Source: Magicicada septendecula
Lineage: Eukaryota > Arthropoda > Insecta > Hemiptera > Cicadidae
Assembly: GCA_034769895.1 (NCBI GenBank)
Contig: CM068367.1
Span: 87,463,899 to 87,527,898 of the forward strand
Direction of reading: 5' to 3'
Length of the DNA: 64,000 nucleotides
Shown here: piece by piece, positions 57,022 to 64,000 of the stretch
Numbering within the stretch: position 1 is the first letter of the stretch
Layout: every line of letters begins with the position of its first letter
The notes under the pieces: model-generated
What the model was told of the DNA's origin: nothing
Databases searched by the model: none
The model's input: the letters and a program-made list of their open reading frames with translations, nothing else
Program-made: the position numbers and the translations under genes

Positions 57022-57600
57022 GCTTATCTCCCTCTCCACAAAAAATAGAGGGGTAAGAGGTAAACATTTGAAAACATTGCTACAATTCACGTAGAGTGTC
57101 AAATTGAAGAGAATTTTAACTAAAATCTGAATATAGTATTCACTTTTTGAAATTTAAAAATTTTAGGACTTCCGAGTTCAAAAAAAAAAGGATGAGAAGT
57201 TTTCAAAAGTTTTTTAAATCTATACAGCATATTGGGCTAAACAGAATTGTAACCCAAATGCGAAAGTAATATTTACTCCAAAACTTTTCACTTTAGGCGA
57301 AACTTGGGGCAAAGTGCCAAAACGTAAGTCTATGCGGAACATCAAGTTACTAGGAATTTTATATGAACTCAGTTTCTTTACTAGTGTGACAAAATCAATA
57401 CTTTTCAACATACATTTGAAAATTTTGAACAGCCTTGAAAAAGATTATGAGCTATATAAAAACTTTGTTTAGAGAAAAAAAAAATTATCAATTATTTATA
57501 TCTGAGAATTGTTTGTAAATCGGTATTACAGGTACAAGTCTGTTCGAGTGAGAACATGAAACTTTTCGTGCAGAAAACAAAAAAATATGGCTTTTATGGG
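57022..57600. other. Unassigned sequence
   Basis: AT-rich, with no gene or element recognised. Confidence 0.4.
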
Positions 57601-57609
57601 CAAATACCT

Positions 57610-58130
57610 CTTACGAACTAAGACTGTATTGGATAATAGGAGTGTAGAGCAGGTATCACATTTCCGCTATCTTGGCTGACGTCACTTATGACGTGGATTA
57701 TAGGTTGAGTACGTTTTAGCCAATATGTGGCACAATTCGTCAAGCGTTATCGAGGAAACAAGGAAAGTGTTGGTGGCTATCCCGGTGTCATTATTGTATG
57801 GTCCTGAAACTTGGGTTCTGGTGACAAATATCTGAGTAGGATACAGGCATCAGAGATGAGATTCTTGTGATCTTTTAAAGGCTGCACACGAAGAGAGAGA
57901 CTCTACAATGAAGATATTCGTAAAGAGTTGAAAATTTGTAATATCCGAGACCGTATTGCAGAAAACAAAGCGGGATTGATTGCACATGTGAATAGGATGC
58001 CAGATGGCAGGTTGCCTAAGGAAGTTTGGTTCGTTAATACAAGTGTATTAGACAAAGAGGTAGAGGAAGGCCTAAAAAGCGTTAATGCGCCTGTTCCCTG
58101 ACGGACGAAGAAGGAAAAGAAGACTAGTAC
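57610..58130 (+). pseudogene. LINE 3' end, frameshifted
   Basis: Blocks in order across frames: VEQVSHFRYLG, SLLYGPETWVL, the RIQASEMRFL block, the RRDRLYNEDIRKELKI-like block with ICNIRDRIAENKAGLIAHVN, and RMPDGRLPKEVW. These are the connector and GHxxRM regions downstream of the LINE RT palm. It lacks a clear tail. Multiple stops show it is dead. Confidence 0.82.
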
Positions 58131-59324
58131 TTTCGTTACTGACCTATTAATTTTCCTATTATACTATCTTTTCATTATCGTGCTCATGCATTCTTAATAT
58201 GCTCTTTTCTTTTTGAAATTCCTCACGTCCGGTACTGTAACCTCATATCTAAGCACCTGCAAGCGTTATATATGTATCACTCTTACTTATCGCACTATAA
58301 TGAAAGTCGGGTAATTTCCAATTTCTCTAGCGTTGCGCACGCGACCCTGTTTAGAGTGACACGCACGTACGTCGAGCTGCTCGGTGCGTACAAACGAGAT
58401 TACGAAACATACACATACACATGTATCGTTTACGAGTACCTACCAATTGTGTGTGGTTCCCGCACGAACTACACTGGCGCGCGTGTTTATGTTAGTCAAC
58501 TCATGACACGCTGTGGACTGCGAAGTTGGTTCTCTGAGACGTAGGTCAGCTGCGCCGCCGACCACTGGCGGTCGAAGCGCATTGGCAAACGTGATACAGA
58601 CCTAGCGACAGAATTTGAACAATTGCGCTCCGATGGGAGGCTAACTAAATTTTCATTCATTTTGCACATACGCACAACAGTATTGTACAATATTTCATAG
58701 TGTGACTATCGGCTGCACCAATGTTGGCGAGAACGTTGAAAGCATGCTAGTGCCGTTGTGAAGCGACGACAGTATGTGACAGTGGGAGATAATATGCAAG
58801 TGAGACAGCGAACTGTTATCACGTCGCCTCCCCTGTCACCGTCCTAGAGAATTTATGCTATACTTCGTAAGTGGAGGTAATTCATTCTCTGAGTCGGCAT
58901 AGCTCATCCCTTGAGATAGACTGTCACGTTTCTGCCGAGTGGCAAGGCCCACAATGACCTCCCGCTACGATGTCAAATCTTGGGGACCTTGCTACCGCCT
59001 TAGTAGACTGACTGGTAGACAAATTAAAAATTTTTAACTACATTTAAAAGACAAAATTAACGAAGACATTAGCTGTATTTACTCTATTACTCTCTACTCA
59101 ATCTCTAGTACAGTACTGTCTACTGAATCTCTACTACTGTTTACTATTATAGTATGAATCGCTACTTACTCTATTTATTGTAAGAGTCATAGAATTCACC
59201 GTTGCCAGTTTAGTTGTCTTTTTTATTTACAAAATAAACACCGTTTTGCAGCAACGTCTCCAAAACGAGACTATAATAGGAGACAAATGTTTTTCGGAAA
59301 TAAAGTATTATACAGTAGACTCTC
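58131..59324. other. Unassigned sequence
   Basis: About 58330-58640 is less AT-rich, with several CpGs (CAGCTGCGCCGCCGACC), but no frame or promoter signature convinces me. The segment 58800-59000 could be a repeat. Confidence 0.35.
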
Positions 59325-59400
59325 GACTATTTGGCCTAATGTGGCGGTTAGCCCCAAGCCGGATAAAATAAGTCGGGAGTATATTGGTGAATCATTTCTT
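59325..59400 (+). repeat. Solitary pogo/Tigger-type terminus
   Basis: TACAGTAGACTCTCGACTAT, then TTGGCC and a later AAGCCGGATAAAATAAGTCG, has the form of a pogo-family TIR (CAGTAGACTCTCGxTTAT). It is clearly different from the TIR at 34995. No right end was found within the next kilobase. Confidence 0.55.
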
Positions 59401-59714
59401 CTGCAGTCAACGAGCACAATTTTTGCTAACTGTAAGTCTGTAGCGTTTACTAGTGTAAATTGTTTTACAGAGTTTGCGTACTTCTCAGGCAGATGCATCA
59501 GGCAATAATATCTGGCTATGCTCTTAAAACACACTTTAGACAGTTTTATGATTACTGACGGTTCAGATTACAGACGTTCGTATAACTTACGCTCTGTTGT
59601 ATATTTATCATACATATAAAACGTTTACCGTCCTGCGTTAATTTTATCTCTACACCTATTGAACACTCACAAATATAAAAGTGAATAGTCAGTTTTAATG
59701 AAGAAAATAATACC

Positions 59715-60175
59715 ATGTAGTGTGGTAAGGGGGGGGGGTTAGAGACTAGCTTCATAGTTGAACCCCATCGGATATTTCTCAGGACAAACGAGAAATTCAG
59801 CATTCTTTGCAGATAATTTTATAAACACTCGATTATACTTAATTTTTGGAAACACAAAGTTAATTAATCTTCCCGTCCAAAACTCAGTAAGAAAATACAT
59901 TATCAATCATTACAATCTTTAAGTTGATTGAGACATTGACGTTTTCTTTCCAAATATGAGGGCAGATCAAATTTTCGCAGCTCCAATATTCCTCCCATCA
60001 GATTATAGCAAAGTCCAGCATTTAATAACCAAACAGATTCTCGGTGAAAAAGAGAAAGGTAAAATAATAGGCACTGCCTTTCTTGCGTAATTTTTTTCTA
60101 ACGGCTGGAATGCGTACGTTATTTACTAAATGTTGAATAATTGTCATTATTAAGAAAACTCTAAATTATTCTATT
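59715..60175 (+). repeat. Diverged interspersed repeat, copy C
   Basis: A G run and GACTAGCTTC, then GGACAAACGAGAAATTCAGC, TGCAGATAATTTTA and GCGTACGTTATTTACTAAAT, align in order with copies A and B. The middle (59840-60080) is not shared and may be an insertion. Confidence 0.55.
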
Positions 60176-60189
60176 ATTATTATTATTAT

Positions 60190-60610
60190 TTCCGGCTGTA
60201 CAATGTTTACACATTATCCGAAACCAAAGAGTACAGAAGTGGCTGAATTCTCATCTTCCACTGCTCCTTGTCCATACAAAGATCTTGAATTTCTCGTTCC
60301 CTCAGTATAGTCTGAATTTCTTCTATCAAAACGATAGGCTGTCTTCCTCTTTTCCTTCTTCCTGGTAGGGTCCATTCCATAACTCTCCTTGGCAGTCTAT
60401 CCTGTGCCATTCTTTTCTGTATTTTTTTGTTTGGATAAAATCAACAATTGAATTTTTCACATTCATTCTGTCCTTAATGACTTCATTTCTAATTTTCTCA
60501 CGTCTCGTCTTCAAAAATCCACCTCTGCTGTCGTTAATTTTGTTCTTGTGTGTTTATTAGTAGTACAAACTTTTGATCCGTAAGTCATGATACTTCTAAG
60601 AATGTGGACG
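60190..60610 (-). pseudogene. LINE 3' end, diverged
   Basis: Minus-strand pieces: KTRREKIRNEVIKDRMNVKN (the RNExIRxE block), SIVDFIQTKK, then in another frame MAQDRLPRRVMEWTLPGRRK, RGRQPIVLIEEI and KEQWKMRI. The order matches LINE C-termini (RM..xRLPRxVxEW, G+RxRGRPxxxW, W). The glycine of GH is lost and a frameshift separates the pieces. Confidence 0.72.
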
Positions 60611-60639
60611 GTAGCGCAATGATTTTATTTTCTAGGTTG

Positions 60640-61544
60640 GCTAATCTGATTTATATCGCGCATCAATTTTCGCGTGGTTGTACCTTGCACAGTGTGTATC
60701 AAACGCTCGCGGCGGTAGTACCGAGCCGAGCACACCTTTCGCTGTCATTCATTGTCGTTTTAATGTAGGCCGTAGGCCGCACATTTGTACTTATGGCCAA
60801 TTAGCGCCATAATTATCATTTCAATTAAATAATACACAGTGCTTAGCTAGCTATCTCGGCGTTCGGTTCGCCGAATCCTTCGCTGTCAATTAGTGTCGAC
60901 ATTAAATGTAGGCTTTAGGCCTTTGTATTCTCGATTATGGCCGACTAGGCCCTCTTCATGATTAGCTAAATTCATACTAATTCGCAACATGCAGTATTAG
61001 CCAGCCTCATTCAAATTTACAGCTGTAATGTAATTATTCAAAATATTAAAATTATTCGTATACAGTCCACTTCTTGTTATTTCTTAATGCAGAATTAATT
61101 CATTTTACACATCATCTCAATCAATATGGAAGACCAGCCAACAGAATATTTAATTCAAGAAGCATACATTTAGCCCACTTGGGCCCCAATTAATTAACAC
61201 TTCCTGTCCACGCTTGTGGAACATTATTTCATTCAACAGTTTCGGTCCACTTGGACCGGGACTAATCATTTTTTGGTCACTCCGGACCTGGATTTCCACT
61301 TAATATCTTTATATCTGTTTCTGGCCATCACGGGCGGATTAGCGCGTCAGCTAATGCGACCGTGGCGTGATTTGCGTCGCCATTTCGCTCGTCATCTTCG
61401 GACAACGTAATACCAAGTTCCTGCCGGCTGCAGTGCTTCAAAGTGGTCATCTCTGCCAGCTGTTCACCATCGTCACCAAGGAGCCGACGCTGTGGGACGT
61501 CGCCAACCAGGTACCACCAGCAACAGTAAAAAGGTGCGTAAAAA
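60640..61544 (+). other. Probable 5' LTR and leader of the BEL/Pao element
   Basis: It lies directly upstream of the gag start. It contains an imperfect direct repeat with a 141-base period (TTCGCTGTCA at 60738 and 60879, each followed by ATGTAGGC and TATGGCC). A run of short inverted motifs lies at 61170-61290 (CCCACTTGGG, GTCCACGCTTGTGGAAC, GGTCCACTTGGACC, GGTCACTCCGGACC). I could not fix the LTR boundaries or primer-binding site, and the 3' LTR lies outside the window, so this is placed by context. Confidence 0.45.
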
Positions 61545-62325
61545 ATGTCTGAAGAAGGCCTCAAGGTGCTGACCAGAAAGAGAGGCGGATTAAAGTCCGC
61601 GATAGTGCGGATACAATCCGCGGTAAATTCGTTTGATATTAATTTAAGCACAAAACATTTTCTGACTGTAAGATTAGAAAGTCTTAAGAGCTTAGCCTCG
61701 AAGTACGACGAGGTACAGTCTGAGATAGAGCTTATCAGTAAAGACACGAGCGCTGCTCAGGCAGACCGAGTCGAGGTTGAGGAAATGATATACTCAACTG
61801 AGGCAAACATTTTACAACTCCTTGACACTTTTAATACTCAGACTGTGCCTCCTGTACTATCGACGCCTATGCATTTAAAGCCGATAAGTTTGCCCTGCTT
61901 CTCAGGCAACATACTTGAGTGGCAACACTTCTATTCAATTTTCAATGATCTAGTGCATTCAAGATCCGACTTAACACCAGTACAGAAACTGCATTATTTG
62001 CATTCCTCGGTGAAGTGTGAACCATTAGACTTAATTAAATCATTACCCATTTGTCAAGAAAATTATGTAATAGCGTTGAACTTGCTGTCCGAAAGGTATA
62101 ATAATCCATTTATATTAGCCAAATATTATGTACAAACCTACTTCAGGTTAAGTCCACAATAAAGGACTCAGTCCAAAGCTTGGCGGAGTTTACGAATACA
62201 ATAACGTCTTCCGTTAATTCACTGGCGGCAATGAAGCTGTCCGTAAATTCATTTGAGTTTATTACCGTACAGTTGCTCTCCACCAAACTTGACCCTATTA
62301 CTTTAAAACTTTGGAAGGAGTCAAT
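61545..62325 (+). pseudogene. BEL/Pao gag, N-terminal part, frame-broken
   Basis: Gag forms the particle in which the retrotransposon reverse-transcribes. The start at 61545 follows AAAAA and opens a 205-codon frame (61545-62162). Residues about 95-140 (PISLPCFSGNILEWQHFYSI) are the signature of the Pao-type gag domain (DUF1759-like), followed by KLHYLHSSVKCEP. The frame ends at a stop at 62160-62162. The homologous reading continues in another frame from about 62153 (SLAEFTNTITSSVNSLAAMK) to a stop at 62327. Near 62313-62336 a 10-base motif, AAGGAGTCAA, occurs twice, 14 bases apart, where the frame changes again. The two breaks look like mutations rather than programmed shifts. Confidence 0.85.
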
Positions 62326-64000
62326 ATGAAGGAGTCAAACCCTGACAACTTGCCCAGTTTTCAAGACTTTACGCATTTTTTAAACTTGCGCCGACAGCTT
62401 TTAGAAAATACAATGCCAATTGAATCCGGACAGCAATTCAACAAACCTAGCGTAAAACCAAACAATAAATTTGAGAAATATAGTTTAAGAAATACTGCTG
62501 GCAGCAATACCTTTAAGAGTTATCACGCAGCGGCAAGGCATTATTTATGCGTGTGTTGTAAATCTGACCACCCGCTTTACATGTGTAACAATTTTCGTAT
62601 ATTAAGTGCCGCTGAGCGGGGTCAATTGGTTGCAAATCATAAATGCTGTATTAACTGCCTTAGAGCAGGTCATTTGATAACAAATTGTAAAAGTAAACAG
62701 GTCTGTAAAATTTGTTCAAAGGGTCACCACACCTTGCTGCACGCTAATTACGTGCCGAAATCACCAGCTGCCAGCAGCAATTATTGCTCATTTAAATTAC
62801 AGTGTAAAAACAATGTTCTTTTATCCACAGCGGTTGTATATGTCGTTGATCAGGCTGGCAACAGGCATGAAGCTCGGGCACTCCTAGACGCCGGTTCCCA
62901 GATCAATTTTTGTACGAAATCATTTGCGAAAAGGTTGCACCTTAAACTAACCCGATCTAATATTCCAATTACAGGAATAAACAACACAGCGTGTTGCGCT
63001 ACTGACATTGTTTCTATGCGTATTATTTCTCGCTATCAGAGACATAGTTTTGAGGCCAAATGTGCCGTCCTATCTAACTTAACTCATAATCTACCTTCAA
63101 TCTCGTTTGACATCAACCGGTTCCACATTCCAAACAAAATTTTTCTCGCCGACCCAGATTTTAATATATCTTCACAGATCGACATACTATTAGGGGCACA
63201 ATTTTATCTGGATTTAATATTAGCCAATAAATACACACGCGGACCCAACTTCCCTATCATTCAGGAAACAAAACTGGGTTACATTCTGGCCGGCAATCTG
63301 CCCAAACACTGCCACACCCAGGGTCCTGCGGTTTCGTTCCTGGCAAGGAACAATGACAGTCAAATTCTGCAATCTCTCGAGAGACTTTGGGAGGCAGAAA
63401 CAATCCCTGGCGATACCCCTGACGGCGAGTCGGCTTGCGAAGAGCATTTTGTGCGCTCTACTCAGCGCAACCGCGAGGGTAGATTTATAGTGTCGCTCCC
63501 ATTCAAGTCTGATAATCCCCACTTGGGGGAATCTTACACAAGTGCCGAATCAAGATTTTTAAGCTTGGAGCGTCGATTCAGGCGCGATGCCAAGTTCGCT
63601 CGCGACTACGCGGACTTTATCAGGGAATATATGGATCTTGGGCACATGACACTCATCGATCATGGCGCTATCAATTCAGGAGCGTCAAATATTTACTACT
63701 TGCCTCACCATGCAGTGTTTAAACATTCTAGCTTGACCACAAAACTGCGCGTTGTTTTTGATGGTTCGTCCAAGACTACTAATGGTCTTTCGTTAAATGA
63801 CATATTATTAGTAGGCCCCAATGTTCAGCAGGATCTCTTCTCTATTCTGTTGCGTTTTCGCATACATAAGTATGTCCTGATTGCCGACATCGAAAAAATG
63901 TATCGTCAGATTCGCGTAGCTGAAGGAGATTGTCACTATCAACGCATTTTGTGGCGTGACTCTCCCCTCGAACCACTTAAGCATTTCGCGCTGCAAACAG
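62326..64000 (+). CDS. BEL/Pao gag zinc knuckles, protease and reverse transcriptase; runs off the right edge
   Basis: One frame is open from 62326 to the window end, 558 codons without a stop. Domains in order: zinc-knuckle region at about 62545-62750 (CINCLRAGHLITNC is CX2CX4HX4C, with related motifs before and after); a retropepsin-like protease with LLDAGSQ at 62881-62901 (DUF1758-like), then ILLGAQFY and LGYILAGNL; and a Pao-type reverse transcriptase from about 63370, including GRFIVSLPFK, YYLPHHAVFK, LRVVFDGSS, LSLNDILLVGP and VLIADIEKMYRQI, where the aspartate is the first RT catalytic residue. The YxDD box, RNase H and integrase lie beyond the edge. The protease triad reads DAG where DSG or DTG is usual, which may weaken it. 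The upstream gag breaks make this copy non-autonomous as it stands. Confidence 0.9.
   Translation, partial: MKESNPDNLPSFQDFTHFLNLRRQLLENTMPIESGQQFNKPSVKPNNKFEKYSLRNTAGSNTFKSYHAAARHYLCVCCKSDHPLYMCNNFRILSAAERGQLVANHKCCINCLRAGHLITNCKSKQVCKICSKGHHTLLHANYVPKSPAASSNYCSFKLQCKNNVLLSTAVVYVVDQAGNRHEARALLDAGSQINFCTKSFAKRLHLKLTRSNIPITGINNTACCATDIVSMRIISRYQRHSFEAKCAVLSNLTHNLPSISFDINRFHIPNKIFLADPDFNISSQIDILLGAQFYLDLILANKYTRGPNFPIIQETKLGYILAGNLPKHCHTQGPAVSFLARNNDSQILQSLERLWEAETIPGDTPDGESACEEHFVRSTQRNREGRFIVSLPFKSDNPHLGESYTSAESRFLSLERRFRRDAKFARDYADFIREYMDLGHMTLIDHGAINSGASNIYYLPHHAVFKHSSLTTKLRVVFDGSSKTTNGLSLNDILLVGPNVQQDLFSILLRFRIHKYVLIADIEKMYRQIRVAEGDCHYQRILWRDSPLEPLKHFALQT

Overview
This window looks like intergenic DNA from a large, repeat-rich, AT-rich animal genome, most likely an insect. 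The clues are a mariner, a pogo/Tigger element, a hAT element, a BEL/Pao retrotransposon, two Penelope-like (PLE) GIY-YIG endonuclease remnants, and about fifteen 3' ends of non-LTR retrotransposons (LINEs). The LINE C-terminal motifs (LYGSENWTL, GRPRKRW, EAKAHQRL-stop and relatives) are a style I associate with polyneopteran insects such as cockroaches; that placement is from memory and weak. I see no host protein-coding gene, rRNA or tRNA that I can defend. Nearly all long reading frames are transposon remnants or translated microsatellites.

Layout. 0-8 kb: a LINE 3' end (minus), a PLE endonuclease remnant with its 3' end (3.2-3.85 kb), a CpG-dense island beside a GA repeat (4.4-4.7 kb), a second LINE end, and a complete but inactivated mariner with TIRs and TA duplication (6523-7829). 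8-15 kb: very AT-rich, with a diverged repeat copy at 8.4 kb and a possible minus-strand LTR promoter near 12.95 kb. 15-26 kb: a 195-bp tandem duplication, then a series of LINE 3' ends, several ending in long GAA microsatellites, and a perfect 82-bp-arm palindrome inserted into a LINE. 26-38 kb: a 1.9-kb inverted repeat, a six-unit tandem array grown from a LINE 3' end, two further head-to-head inverted pairs, a Tigger deletion derivative (34995-36420) and a second PLE endonuclease. 38-55 kb: mostly unassigned DNA with LINE ends, one of them carrying a nested insertion. 55-64 kb: a hAT deletion derivative with a perfect 8-bp target duplication (55318-57013), more LINE ends, and a BEL/Pao element (gag from 61545; protease and reverse transcriptase to the right edge).

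How it fits together. The window records successive waves of transposition. The most unusual signal is a short terminal box (GAAGATGG or a variant, a short gap, then CCGAAACG) found downstream of both PLE endonucleases and again as orphan copies. Several orphans are arranged as head-to-head inverted pairs, which suggests a family of endonuclease-less, snap-back derivatives of Penelope-like elements. The second is conversion of a LINE 3' end into a young satellite-like array. Class assignments of the coding remnants are firm; family names, ages and relationships between non-coding repeats come from reading by eye and need alignment.
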